DNA of 48,741 nucleotides from Thiohalocapsa sp. (GTDB taxonomy: Bacteria; Pseudomonadota; Gammaproteobacteria; Chromatiales; Chromatiaceae): positions 1 to 48,741 of the forward strand of contig JAIPFF010000042.1 in assembly GCA_021736785.1 (NCBI GenBank), given 5' to 3'. The notes below the pieces were generated by a model. The model did not search any database. It worked only from the letters and a program-made list of their open reading frames with translations, and was not told the DNA's origin. Numbering within the stretch: position 1 is the first letter of the stretch; every line of letters begins with the position of its first letter. The translations under genes and the position numbers were made by a program. Below are positions 25,162 to 35,033 of this stretch, piece by piece.

Positions 25162-28100
25162 TCAAGGCTTGGCGAGTCCCTTCGGCAACTCGGTGGTCAC
25201 CGTATAGGCTTCGCTGCGTAAGGTCAGATTCGGGTTGTAGTAGGGATCGCCGCCGGCCAAAATTCCGGCATGACGCTGCTGCGCGTATCGCACTTCGCGC
25301 TGCGCTCGCGCTTGTTTCTCGGGGGTATCGTCGCAGCCGCGTGATTTCGATTCGTGGTGTATGAGCTCGCACCACGGCGTATAGATATTGATGTAGCCGA
25401 GCTCGCGAATCCGCAGGCACAGGTCGACATCGTTGAAGGCAACGGGTAGGTCTTCTTCGTTGAACCCTTGCGCTGCCTCGAAAACGCTGCGCTTCGTCAT
25501 CATGCAAGCGCCCGTGACAACCGATACCTCGTGCGTCACCCGGTCTCTATTGAAATAGCCGGGCTGGTCTCCGGGATGGAAACGAAATGCATGTCCGGCC
25601 AGGGCATGCAGTCCCATGACGACGCCCGCGTGTTGTATCGTGCGATCCGGGTAAAGCAATCGGGCGCCGACGCAGCCGACTTCGGGTCGCTGGGAGTGCT
25701 CGAGCAGGGCTTCCAGCCAGCCCGCGCGAAGCACTTCGATGTCGTTGTTCAAAAAAAGCAAGTGCTCGCCGTTTGTCTGTCCGACGGCGTAATTATTGAT
25801 GCGGGAGTAGTTGAACGGGATGTCGTAGCGCAGGAATCGGATGCGCGCATCGCGCTGCTCGTAGTGCTGCATCAACTCGAAAGTCCGAGGCTTGCTGCTG
25901 TCGTTGCTGATGCCGAGGATTTCCAATTGATCGTATGGGGTATAAGCCAGCAGACTCTCCATGCACGTCTGCAGCAGAGCGGGCTGATCCCTGAAAGGAA
26001 CGATGACGGATACGGACGGTTTTCCCTGGATTCGGCGCCGAACGCGATAAGTGCCCGGTTGCAGGCCCAACTCGGCGGCGGCGTCGATATTGCGATCGTC
26101 AAGTGCGGCCTGTACGGCGCGACGGCCGTTTTCCCACGCGTAATCTTTGCTTTCGAAGCGCTCGGCGGTCGATCCCGGGATCATTCGCCAGTGGTAGAGG
26201 CAATGCGGTATGTGGGCGACGTTCGTCGTCCGGGCACTACATCTGAGCACCAGATCGAAGTCCTGCGCGCCTTCGAAGCCGTCGCGAAAGCCACCGACGC
26301 GCTCGACCAGCGAGCGGCGATAGACGCCGAGGTGAGAGATGTAGTTCTGCCCCAACAGTTGTTCGGGCGCAAAGTCCGGCTTATGAAAGGGTTGGGACAA
26401 TTCGCCCGTCGTCGAGACCTTGTCCTCGTCGGAGTAGAGGATGTCGGGATCCAGTCTTACGATATTGAGCGCGACCAAATAGAGGGCGTCCTCGGTTAGC
26501 AGATCGTCATGGTCCAAAAGCGCGATGTAATCGCCGGCGGCAACCGACAGCGCCGCGTTGGATGCGTTGGCGATGCCCTTGTTCTCCGGTAGCTGTTGGA
26601 TTTTGACGCGGCGATCGGTCAGGCCGGCGAGCGCTTGCAGCGTGTCCTCGCGCGTGGATCCGTCGTCAGCGATACACAGCTCCCAATGCGGATAGACCTG
26701 CGCGAAAACCGACTGCACGGCCTCGCCGAGCCATTGGGGGTCGGAGTTCCATGCCGGCATGAGCACCGAGATGAGAGGCGGCTCCTCCCAATCCGCGATC
26801 TCATCGTGAATTATTTGTCGCTGGGCGTCCGAGAACCGCCAGTGTCCGCCCTCCTCGAGGATGACGCCGCTCACGTAGAGGCGCTCGCCGCGTTGGCACT
26901 CTCGATAACCGCGCGCTTGCCAATGCTCCAGCGCCGAGGCCAATCGCCCGTCCGCGATCGCGGCCGAGATCTCGGGGTTCTGGGACAGGTAAGCCGCCGC
27001 GTCGAAGTGGCCGGGATGAAGCAAAGGCAGTCTCGACCAGTCGAAAGACGGCGTGCGGCAACCGGCAGGAGGCGGCGGAGACAGAGCGACCAGCATTTCC
27101 TGCCAGAAGGCTGCATCGTCCGGGGAAAATGACGTCATCCGATCGGCTTCGGCGGAAACGGAGTGCTCGGAGGGCATGACGCGCGCGCCGTAGCCTTCCC
27201 GCCGCAGTCTGTCCGCCGCCGCATCGTCGAATGCGACGATCGCTTTAGCCGCATCCGCCAGGATGATGTCCGCTGGCCGAAGTGCTCCCGGCTCCGCGGC
27301 CTCTCGGCCGACATGCCCCTGCGTCCCGGTTGACCCCGCGACGATGCAGACGATCGGGACGTTCATCGCCCGGGCCCGCGCCGAGATGATTCTGGCCTGC
27401 GATACATCGTGGCAGACGCCGAACTGCGCCAGGATGAGATCCGCCGGAGAACGCGGCAAATCGTCCGGCAAGACGGGCAGCACACTGACGTCGACTCGGG
27501 ACAGCGCCAGCGGCAGGGCGACGCGACGCGCGATGAGATTGTCCTTCTCGTGGAGCGCATCCTCGTCGAGCAGCGCGGCAATCATGACCTGCTTGTGACC
27601 GTTGAGGCGCATCCAAAGCGCTGCCAACGAGGCGGCGCTGGGCCCGCCCAGAGCGCGGCTGGCAAACTGCCGTTTCCAGTGATCGAATTGACTTGATAAT
27701 TTCCGAACGTGCTTCTCGGCCGTGGGCCCCTCTTCGCGCCTCGTGGCCGTCAATACCAAGCGCTTCAGCACTGTGCCGCTGCGCCAGCTCAGCGATTCGA
27801 ACGCGGCCCGTGCGCTAGTGCGGAAACTCTCGCAGAGGCGCATGAGCTCGTCCCGGTCTGCCTCGGCCTGTCTCAGGGAGCGCTTGAGCTCCGCGCAGGT
27901 CTCGCCGGGACCTAAGGCCATTAGCCGGTGCAGTTCGGTCAGAGACTGTTCGTGGGCCGCCAAGATCATCTCGGCGCCGGTAGACAGCTGACCCGCGTTC
28001 TCCGCCGCCTGCCGGTCGTCGTTCTCTAGGTAGGAGAACAGCGCCAGTTGGGGGGCGCTCAGAAGCTGATCGAGCGGCGCATCGGTGCCGACTTGATGCA

Positions 28101-28953
28101 CGAGCGCGGCGTCGACCGCCTCCGTGGCCGCTTCGACTGCCGCAATGCTGACCCCGGAGACGCCGGCGTCCAGCAAAAAATCCCGGATGTCTCGGGAGAT
28201 TCGCACCGGGTCGCGGATGAAATCCTCGAAACGGACCCGGAACGTCGGGATCCCGCGCGTATAAGTGAGTACGCGGCGACTGTACAGCTCCCAAAGGGCG
28301 ATTCCGACAGGCACAGGCATGTCGGCCCGGCGCTCGAGCGAGCGCGCGACCGCGAGCGGATTCCTGGTGACATGGATGCAGACAAGGTCGGGCAACAGCT
28401 GCCGCCAGCAAGGCAGCGTCAAGCAGAGGCGCGGATCCTTGATGGCCCGTGGGCCATGGGCGTCAATTGAATCAAGCAAGTCGACCGCAAGCCCTTCGAA
28501 GCTCGCCTGGACCGACGCCGCAACGGTGGCACAATCGAAGCCCGGTGTGCCGTAGTCTTGGACCTGCAGCCAACTCGCCCGCTGCCCGACCAGAAGAACC
28601 TGATTGGCGGCGACGAGTGTCCGGTGCTCGAAATAGCCTTTCGGATTATCGCTGCTCGCCGGGAGCAGCGCGGACTCCGCACCGAACGACAGCCCCATCT
28701 TCGCCAGCAGGCCCGCTACGGCGCTCGTGCCCGAGCGATGCATCCCGAGCACTGCGACGGTGCGCTCGCTATCGACGTGCTTCTTGCTGTTCTCCGCTGT
28801 CGTTTCCGTCACACGTATCTCTGGCCTGCCGTGTACTGGCCCCGCACTGAACGGGCCGGAGCCGGAAAATCGATTCGCAACCGCTCGCAATAAGCCGAAC
28901 GGCTTTGCCTGAACCGAAAACTTCCTTCTATTCTCCCCTAAAAATCGCCGCAT
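25162..28953 (-). CDS. Sulfotransferase - GT2 - GT2 multidomain protein
   Basis: 1263 residues. Residues about 63-330 are a PAPS-dependent sulfotransferase: the 5'-phosphosulfate loop is VLGMHRSGTSAVAGLL and the 3'-phosphate site is CIHVTRNPLAVARSLE. A helical middle part (about 330-715) is not recognised, except for a DAAAYLSQNPEISAAI segment like those preceding rhamnan-type GT2 domains. Two GT2 domains follow: about 726-960 (PLISVLMPAWNSDPQWLGEA, CIADDGST, ALLDHDDLL) and 980-1220 (VSVIVPFRDQPALLQTCMES, LFLNNDIEV, AFNDVDLCLRI). It probably builds and sulfates a surface glycan. The ATG at 28953 is used; a GTG at 28812, closer to the sulfotransferase, is an alternative. No ribosome site is clear. 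Confidence 0.85.
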   Translation of the reverse strand: MRRFLGENRRKFSVQAKPFGLLRAVANRFSGSGPFSAGPVHGRPEIRVTETTAENSKKHVDSERTVAVLGMHRSGTSAVAGLLAKMGLSFGAESALLPASSDNPKGYFEHRTLVAANQVLLVGQRASWLQVQDYGTPGFDCATVAASVQASFEGLAVDLLDSIDAHGPRAIKDPRLCLTLPCWRQLLPDLVCIHVTRNPLAVARSLERRADMPVPVGIALWELYSRRVLTYTRGIPTFRVRFEDFIRDPVRISRDIRDFLLDAGVSGVSIAAVEAATEAVDAALVHQVGTDAPLDQLLSAPQLALFSYLENDDRQAAENAGQLSTGAEMILAAHEQSLTELHRLMALGPGETCAELKRSLRQAEADRDELMRLCESFRTSARAAFESLSWRSGTVLKRLVLTATRREEGPTAEKHVRKLSSQFDHWKRQFASRALGGPSAASLAALWMRLNGHKQVMIAALLDEDALHEKDNLIARRVALPLALSRVDVSVLPVLPDDLPRSPADLILAQFGVCHDVSQARIISARARAMNVPIVCIVAGSTGTQGHVGREAAEPGALRPADIILADAAKAIVAFDDAAADRLRREGYGARVMPSEHSVSAEADRMTSFSPDDAAFWQEMLVALSPPPPAGCRTPSFDWSRLPLLHPGHFDAAAYLSQNPEISAAIADGRLASALEHWQARGYRECQRGERLYVSGVILEEGGHWRFSDAQRQIIHDEIADWEEPPLISVLMPAWNSDPQWLGEAVQSVFAQVYPHWELCIADDGSTREDTLQALAGLTDRRVKIQQLPENKGIANASNAALSVAAGDYIALLDHDDLLTEDALYLVALNIVRLDPDILYSDEDKVSTTGELSQPFHKPDFAPEQLLGQNYISHLGVYRRSLVERVGGFRDGFEGAQDFDLVLRCSARTTNVAHIPHCLYHWRMIPGSTAERFESKDYAWENGRRAVQAALDDRNIDAAAELGLQPGTYRVRRRIQGKPSVSVIVPFRDQPALLQTCMESLLAYTPYDQLEILGISNDSSKPRTFELMQHYEQRDARIRFLRYDIPFNYSRINNYAVGQTNGEHLLFLNNDIEVLRAGWLEALLEHSQRPEVGCVGARLLYPDRTIQHAGVVMGLHALAGHAFRFHPGDQPGYFNRDRVTHEVSVVTGACMMTKRSVFEAAQGFNEEDLPVAFNDVDLCLRIRELGYINIYTPWCELIHHESKSRGCDDTPEKQARAQREVRYAQQRHAGILAGGDPYYNPNLTLRSEAYTVTTELPKGLAKP

Positions 28954-29449
28954 GACATACTTCGGCCGGTAGCTCGCTCATCGGGAGTAGATCGCCGAAG
29001 CCCGCACGAGCGGGGACAACGGATGCGCTATTGCGTGTCGTTATGTGCACGACACGGCGAACCGTCGTGGCCTCCGGGTATCGGCTAAAAGTTTTTTTAT
29101 TCAGGATTTTGATGGGTTTTTCTTGCTTCTTTGTTGAGGTGTGAGCCTTCCCGTGCTCGACCGAAGCTCCAAAATCTACACGTTGCGCTTGACGGTTGAT
29201 CGCCTACAATCTCGTGGGGGATGAATTTTCCAAAACTTGGCGAGTTCTCTTGGGCGCTCGAGTGTTCGCGTCGCGCGCCCACATCGGCGCCTGCGACATC
29301 AACACGTGTCACTGCTCCCGTGTGGCCGGCGATGAACGTCGGTGACACTCGGACCGGGGCACTGTCCAGCCAAGCCGGAAAATGCGTACTCCCCCGACGC
29401 ACTGTCGATGTACGGGTCTAAAAATCAGAAACGAAGGAAGGGTTGCCCC
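28954..29449. other. Divergent AT-rich intergenic region
   Basis: 496 bp without a recognised gene, notably AT-rich at 29080-29215 (T-runs around 29090-29140) compared with the genome. A weak promoter-like pair TTGCGC (29183-29188) and TACAAT (29205-29210) with 16-base spacing points to the subtilase gene, leaving a leader of about 240 bases. Confidence 0.45.
29183..29210 (+). promoter_or_regulatory. Weak candidate promoter for the subtilase gene
   Basis: TTGCGC and TACAAT separated by 16 bases, in an AT-rich stretch. Position and consensus only. Confidence 0.35.
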
Positions 29450-31576
29450 ATGTCTATTCGCCTGCTTGCCTTTGTGGTTGTCTGCTTGTTGTCAATTGTT
29501 TCCATTCGCCCCGCGCTGTCCCAGCCGGTCGCGGATGTTCCTGCCGCCATCACCGCCGATATTCAGGCCGGCGCGCCGGCCGAAGCCTTGATTGTTCTGG
29601 ACGATAGCGGATTGGATAGCGCTTCGCCCGCCGCCGGACTTCCGGACATGCCGTTTAGCCGCCACTCCAACGAAGAGTACCGGCGGCTGATGGAACGAAG
29701 GGTCGAGACCCTGCGGGTGCTGAAGTCGCGGATCAAGCAAGAGTTGCTTGCCGATGTTTCCGGTTTCGGCTTGGAGGTGCTGACGGACTATTCGGCGCTC
29801 CCGATTCTGCACGTACGAATCGATTCGCCCGAAGCGCTGCAGCGGCTTATCGATCATCCGCAGGTCAAGTCCATCGATGAGAACGCGACGATGGGTCTTT
29901 TTCTCAACCAAAGCCTCCCGCTGATCCGCCAGCCACAAGCGTTCGTGGACGGCTACGACGGCGCGGGGACCAGCGTTTGCGTGCTCGATACCGGTGTCGA
30001 CTACACACATCCGGACTTTGGTCCCTGCACGGCCCCCAACGTGCCATCAGGCACTTGCAAAGTGGCTTTTGCCGCGGACTTCGCGCCTCCGGACGGGCAA
30101 CTCGACGACGACGGGCACGGGACCAACGTCGCCGCCACTGTGCTCGGCGTTGCCCCCGCCGCCAAGATAATCGACGCCGACGTCTTTATGTCCAACGGAC
30201 GCGCGACGTTCGACGACATCATCGAGGCCATCGACTGGTGCGTGGTCAATCGCGCCACCTACAACATCACGGCCTTGAATATGAGCCTGGGCGGCGGTTT
30301 TTCGAGCTCGCCGGTGAATCCGACGGATGCCTTCGGCACGGCGATCGGCAACGCCGTCAGGGCCGGCATCGCAGTTGTCGCCGCCTCGGGCAACGAAGCA
30401 ACGAAGAACGGGCTCGGCTTACCCGCGGCCTATTCAAACGTCATTTCCGTCGGGGCCGTCTATGACCAAAACATTGGCCGTGCAGGCTGGAGTAATTGCG
30501 TCGACTCCTCGACCTTCTCGGACTTGGTCACTTGCTTTTCCAACAGCGCATCCTTTCTCACCCTGCTGGCGCCCGGGGCCCTTATCAGCGCCGGGGGAGA
30601 AGTGATGGGGGGGACTTCTCAGGCGGCCCCGCACGTCGCCGGAGCAGCGGCGGTCGCATCCGCCGCCAATCCGAGGGAAACCGTGGCGCAGATCAGCGAG
30701 CGCCTGCAGCGTGGTCCGCAAGTCGTGGACCCGGCGAACGGTATTTCCAAGCCGCGGCTGGACTTGGTCGACACCACAATGGATATCGGCGGCGGAAATT
30801 CGACACTCTTTAACCTGTCGACACGTGCGGCAGTGCGGGCGGGCGACGAGATCTTGATCGGTGGATTCGTCATTAACGGCGTTGGCCTGAAGCGCGTTTT
30901 GATTCGCGCCCGAGGACCATCATTGGCCGACGCCGGCGTGCCTAATGCTATGCCGGATCCGACACTGCGATTGTTCTCCGGCCCCTCGCAAATCGGCATG
31001 AACGACAACTGGCGCGCCGGCGGGCAAGAAGCCGAAATCATCGCGACCGGGCGCGCACCGTCCTACGCGTCGGAATCGGCGCTGATTGCGGTGCTATCGC
31101 CGGGACCCTATACCGTCCTTGTGGAGGATGCCCGCGCCGTCCAAGGCGCCGCCATCTTCGAGGTCATCGGTATTGATGAAGAGCCCGGCATCAACTTATT
31201 CAATGTAGCAACGCGCGCGAAAGTCGAAACGGGAGACAACGTTGCCATCGGCGGGTTCGTCATCCGAGGCGATGATCCGAAGCAACTCCTGATCAGAGCC
31301 AGGGGGCCTTCGCTGGCAAATGCAGGCGTGAGGGGTGCCCTCTCGGATACCATTATCGAGCTCTTCTCCGGACAGACACTCATCGCAGCCAATGACGACT
31401 GGGCGGCCGGCGGCCAGCGTGACGCTATTGCTGCAACGGGCAAGGCGCCGCCCCATAATTTTGAATCCGCCATTTTGTCCAGGCTGGCTCCGGGCCCCTA
31501 CACCGTACTTTTGCGCGGCTACAATGGCGCGCAAGGTGTCGGCATCATCGAAGTGATCGCCATCGACGAACAATGA
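29450..31576 (+). CDS. Secreted subtilisin-like serine protease (S8) with duplicated C-terminal domain
   Basis: 708 residues. Signal peptide MSIRLLAFVVVCLLSIVSIR with a likely cut after PALS. An inhibitor-I9-like propeptide (EALIVLDDSG to HPQVKSIDEN) precedes the catalytic domain with Asp180 (VCVLDTGVDYTHPDFG), His223 (DDDGHGTNVAATV), the oxyanion Asn in AASGNEATKNG and Ser390 (GGTSQAAPHVAGAAAV). Two related C-terminal domains follow, about 447-575 and 576-708; each has LFN.(S/A)TRA.V..GD, GGFVI.G, LIRARGPSLA.AGV and PGPYTVL. They recur in extracellular proteins of several phyla and probably mediate attachment (inference). AAGGAAG precedes the ATG at 29450; the upstream in-frame region lacks coding character. 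Confidence 0.92.
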   Translation: MSIRLLAFVVVCLLSIVSIRPALSQPVADVPAAITADIQAGAPAEALIVLDDSGLDSASPAAGLPDMPFSRHSNEEYRRLMERRVETLRVLKSRIKQELLADVSGFGLEVLTDYSALPILHVRIDSPEALQRLIDHPQVKSIDENATMGLFLNQSLPLIRQPQAFVDGYDGAGTSVCVLDTGVDYTHPDFGPCTAPNVPSGTCKVAFAADFAPPDGQLDDDGHGTNVAATVLGVAPAAKIIDADVFMSNGRATFDDIIEAIDWCVVNRATYNITALNMSLGGGFSSSPVNPTDAFGTAIGNAVRAGIAVVAASGNEATKNGLGLPAAYSNVISVGAVYDQNIGRAGWSNCVDSSTFSDLVTCFSNSASFLTLLAPGALISAGGEVMGGTSQAAPHVAGAAAVASAANPRETVAQISERLQRGPQVVDPANGISKPRLDLVDTTMDIGGGNSTLFNLSTRAAVRAGDEILIGGFVINGVGLKRVLIRARGPSLADAGVPNAMPDPTLRLFSGPSQIGMNDNWRAGGQEAEIIATGRAPSYASESALIAVLSPGPYTVLVEDARAVQGAAIFEVIGIDEEPGINLFNVATRAKVETGDNVAIGGFVIRGDDPKQLLIRARGPSLANAGVRGALSDTIIELFSGQTLIAANDDWAAGGQRDAIAATGKAPPHNFESAILSRLAPGPYTVLLRGYNGAQGVGIIEVIAIDEQ

Positions 31577-31604
31577 GATAGACGGTGACAGAAGGAGTCC
31601 GGGG

Positions 31605-31624
31605 CAGGGCTTTTCTCTGCCCTG
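31605..31624 (+). terminator. Weak hairpin after the subtilase gene
   Basis: CAGGGC (31605-31610) and GCCCTG (31619-31624) with an eight-base T-rich loop, 28 bp after the subtilase stop. No T-tract follows, so it is a weak terminator candidate between convergent genes. Confidence 0.35.
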
Positions 31625-31771
31625 GGCTGTGATGCCGATATGCTGTCTGCCACCCGTCCTTGCTCGACCCAAAAACGCGCCGTTACGACGCGTTTATTGC
31701 CGCGGTGACTGCTGAAATCGGCGTGCGTTCCAACCTCGATCGGTCGGTGCGAGCTGGCTGGCTCGGGGCGT

Positions 31772-34771
31772 TTACGTCGCTTTCCGGGGCGAAACACCGG
31801 CAAGTGATTCCAGCAAACCCGCATAGTCCGGCGCATGCTGTTTCAGCAGGTGCGACGTACTCAGATGGTGAAATGCCGTATCCCGCAATTGCCGGCGAAG
31901 CCGCGGGTCTTCGACGAGTCGATGCAATGCCCGATACCAGGCGTCACGGGTATGATCGACGACTAATGCGTTGATCCCGTCTCGGGCGATGGGCCGATAG
32001 CTCTCCACGTCGGAGCAGGCGATCGCAAGCCCGAGCGCCGTGTAGTCGAGGAACTTGATATGGCTCTTGCTCGCGTTGAAGGTGCTTGCCGCCAGTGGAA
32101 TGATCCCGATTTGCCAGCGCCGGCGGTGGGACCGCAGCCACTCCACATGCTCCGGGTAGATTTCCGGAACATCGTCTAGGACGCGTGTGAAGGCGCGCTC
32201 AAGACCGCTTCTATTCCGCCCTAGGCCGCCGATCAGCTCGATTTCGACGCGCGTGCCGAATTGCTTTCGCAGTCGCGTAAGCGCATCGGCGATGATGTCG
32301 AGATCGGCATCGTGCGTGCGAGTGCCTTGATACAGAATTCGGATGGGGACGTCATCGGATTCATTAAAGGCGTTGTCGTGCGTGCGCGGCTCGTCAGTTA
32401 GCCAGAGATGTTCGTCCAGCGCATTCGGCAGGACGTGCACGCGATCATTGTAGCGTTCGAGCACCTGTTGCAGAGGGCGGGTCGATGTAACCACAAGATC
32501 CGCGGTTCGCGCGATCTCGCGCAGCGCGCCGATGCAACCTGCCGTATAGTTCGTCGGCCTACGCCAATTGCTCTGCAGCGTGAACAGGTCGTCGTCGATC
32601 TCCAGCACCATGCGTATGCCTCTTGCGCTGCAGAGATCGATGATGCGGCGGGCTGCAGCCGAATCCGGCGCAAACGTGCGCTGCACGATCAGGACTTGCG
32701 GCCAGCCGGCCTCGACGTCTTCGAGCGAGACGGCCCTAAATCGAATGCGATCCTGCACGGATGAATGCGTGAGCGGCAGAATCAGGCGGATAAAGGCCGA
32801 TGCGACGGGTGTGCCATCCGCGTTGTAGCAGAGCAGCGCGCCCACCCGAAGTCGGTCATCCGCGCCGGGAGATTGCAGGCTAGCCGGCGCCAGCTCACCG
32901 GTCGAAATCATCTGCGGGTGCCGCGCCTTGAACTCCAGAAACCGCCGGTGCAACTGCCCGATCTGCCTGTCGATTCCGGACTCCGGCAGACGAAGCAATC
33001 GGCCGGCAACCGATGCCGCCATGTCCGCGGCTCGCCAAGTGAGCGTCGAGCGCATTGTTTCTACAGTCAGATACAGACGCTCGAACAGGCGCGCCATCTC
33101 CGTTACGCCCGCGCGTGCTTCGGCCAGCGTCGTTGCCGCGGCATTCGGCTCGGCCGGTGTGGAGTCGGAGGCTTCCGGCCGGGATGGCGGCGGCGACATG
33201 GTCGATAGTGCATAAAGCCCTCCGATGGCTGCGAGCGCGCTCTTCGCTCCCGCGTCATAGCGGCGAATTGCGTCCGCGACGCCTGCCAGCAAGCGATTGC
33301 AGGCGTCGTCCGGCGCGGCCATGCCCGACAACTCCGACAGGAGTGCCTCGGCCGCGGATGCCCGCCGCGGATCGAATGCGGCCGGGTGTTGGGTTCCGCG
33401 GACCCACGCCGCAAGCTCGTCGGCTGCTTGTTCGGGATCGTCCGCGGTCGGGCAGATGACCAACCTGCGGCAACCTCGGCTCAACAGTTCCAGCGCCAGC
33501 GAGTCCTCCACCGAGGCGAGCGGTGGGGGTCGCGATACTTGCGGCGCGCCGAGCAGCAGCACGAAGTCGGGCGCCAGGCCTTGGCGCTCGCACCAGCGCA
33601 ACCAGAAGTGGAGCGCCGTCCGAGATCCGGGTGCGAGGACAGCGCCGGGGGATGCCATGAGAACGTTTGCACAGCAAGCCTGGACGCGAGGCTCTGTCAG
33701 CAGTTCGTGCAATGCGAGCCGAGGGGTATCGCCGAGGACCGACTCCAGCGCATCGTCCGGGTCGCAGTGAGGCACTGTATCTCCAGCGATATCCGATCGT
33801 ACGGCGGGCTCGGCCTCGAAACCGGCGTTGGCTGCCGGGAGCGGCGCTCCCCTTGCAGTGCGCCGGTCGAGCACCCGAGCCATGCGGTGATTGGCCTCGT
33901 TCGACGGTCCGAGAACGAGCGTCGGCCCCGGCTTCAGCGGCATGGCGAGCATGCCCCTTGCCGAGGGTGGACTGCGCACGCCCGCATAGCCGAAAAGCGA
34001 GAGGGCGTCGTCAGAGCGATTCTGGATCTCCAGCATCCGGTGCAGTGGCTGCCTGCGCCAGCGCCCGATGCTTTCGGGAACATCCAGCGCACGGCATGCC
34101 GCATCCACGGCGCTGTCGGATGGCCTGAGCTCCAGCGTGCCACAGAGTTGCTCGAGAATTTCGCGCGGCTGCTCACACAAGTCTTCGAATCGCAGGGCGA
34201 GGTATCGCGTTCCCAGTAACGTGAATCCGGCAGTTGCCGCTGTCGTGCTCACCGTCGACCACATCGTCACGGAGTCGGCGTGACGACCCTCGTCATTTTG
34301 CGGCTGATGCCCGCTGATGGCCCCGAAGTGCAAGCGAATCTGATTCCGGTTTTCCGAAAGGGCCACGTCTCGGCCGTCTCGCACCAGGTGCACGAATCCT
34401 ACTTGCGGCAGCAGGTGGGCGACGAACGGCAGCAGGTAAATAATGCGCGGATTGTCCCATCCCCACCTCTCGCAGCCTTTCGGTACCTCCGCGCGATAGC
34501 GCGAAAGCGTATCGCCGAGATCCCGCAGGATGGCGCCGCGAAGCTCGTCCGGAAGATCGTCGAGTCGGTAGTCGAGGGTTCGCGTGTAAGCGAGCAGTGG
34601 ACCGAGGTGGCGGTTGAGCACGTCGCTGAAATCGATCGCATCGCCGGGGCCATTGACGCGACTGCCCATAAAGACACCGAGCTCGCAGAGGACTTTGCGC
34701 AGGACTCGGGTGCCTGAGCCGCCGGTTCCGCCGACCACGATCGGGACGGGGCTTTGTGCGTGGTCAATCAT
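31772..34771 (-). CDS. Sulfotransferase - GT4-like glycosyltransferase fusion
   Basis: 999 residues. Residues 1-270 resemble a sulfotransferase: VVGGTGGSGTRVLRKVLCEL (phosphosulfate loop) and VGFVHLVRDGRDVALSENRN (3'-phosphate site). Residues about 285-520 are not recognised, and 525-630 are helical and charged. Residues about 637-990 are a GT-B glycosyltransferase: RVGALLCYNADGTPVASAFI, IRMVLEIDDDLF, LVVTSTRPLQQVLERY, VHVLPNALDEHLW, IRILYQGTRTHDADLDII and KFLDYTALGLAIACSDV. It is likely involved in assembly of a sulfated glycan, like the 1263-residue protein on the same strand, although the middle domains differ. The ATG at 34771 has only a weak GCAGAG site. Confidence 0.8.
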   Translation of the reverse strand: MIDHAQSPVPIVVGGTGGSGTRVLRKVLCELGVFMGSRVNGPGDAIDFSDVLNRHLGPLLAYTRTLDYRLDDLPDELRGAILRDLGDTLSRYRAEVPKGCERWGWDNPRIIYLLPFVAHLLPQVGFVHLVRDGRDVALSENRNQIRLHFGAISGHQPQNDEGRHADSVTMWSTVSTTAATAGFTLLGTRYLALRFEDLCEQPREILEQLCGTLELRPSDSAVDAACRALDVPESIGRWRRQPLHRMLEIQNRSDDALSLFGYAGVRSPPSARGMLAMPLKPGPTLVLGPSNEANHRMARVLDRRTARGAPLPAANAGFEAEPAVRSDIAGDTVPHCDPDDALESVLGDTPRLALHELLTEPRVQACCANVLMASPGAVLAPGSRTALHFWLRWCERQGLAPDFVLLLGAPQVSRPPPLASVEDSLALELLSRGCRRLVICPTADDPEQAADELAAWVRGTQHPAAFDPRRASAAEALLSELSGMAAPDDACNRLLAGVADAIRRYDAGAKSALAAIGGLYALSTMSPPPSRPEASDSTPAEPNAAATTLAEARAGVTEMARLFERLYLTVETMRSTLTWRAADMAASVAGRLLRLPESGIDRQIGQLHRRFLEFKARHPQMISTGELAPASLQSPGADDRLRVGALLCYNADGTPVASAFIRLILPLTHSSVQDRIRFRAVSLEDVEAGWPQVLIVQRTFAPDSAAARRIIDLCSARGIRMVLEIDDDLFTLQSNWRRPTNYTAGCIGALREIARTADLVVTSTRPLQQVLERYNDRVHVLPNALDEHLWLTDEPRTHDNAFNESDDVPIRILYQGTRTHDADLDIIADALTRLRKQFGTRVEIELIGGLGRNRSGLERAFTRVLDDVPEIYPEHVEWLRSHRRRWQIGIIPLAASTFNASKSHIKFLDYTALGLAIACSDVESYRPIARDGINALVVDHTRDAWYRALHRLVEDPRLRRQLRDTAFHHLSTSHLLKQHAPDYAGLLESLAGVSPRKAT

Positions 34772-35033
34772 GCTCTGCGGGGATCACTGCTGGTGCTTGA
34801 CGGGCTCCCCCGCCGGTTCGCCGCTGAGTCGAAGCAACCTGGCCATCTTGCCGGGATCTCGGAAAGGGTCGATGGCGATACACTGTTCGCACCTGCTTTG
34901 ACCGCGTTTGACCGCGCCGTCGCCGGGTGCAATGGATTTCGTCCGGGTCGGCGCTGACGCAACGGACCAGGTCCGACACGCCGGATGATACCATTCGCGG
35001 CTTTCGGTCATCCCGCCCCGCGGAAGCTCAAGC

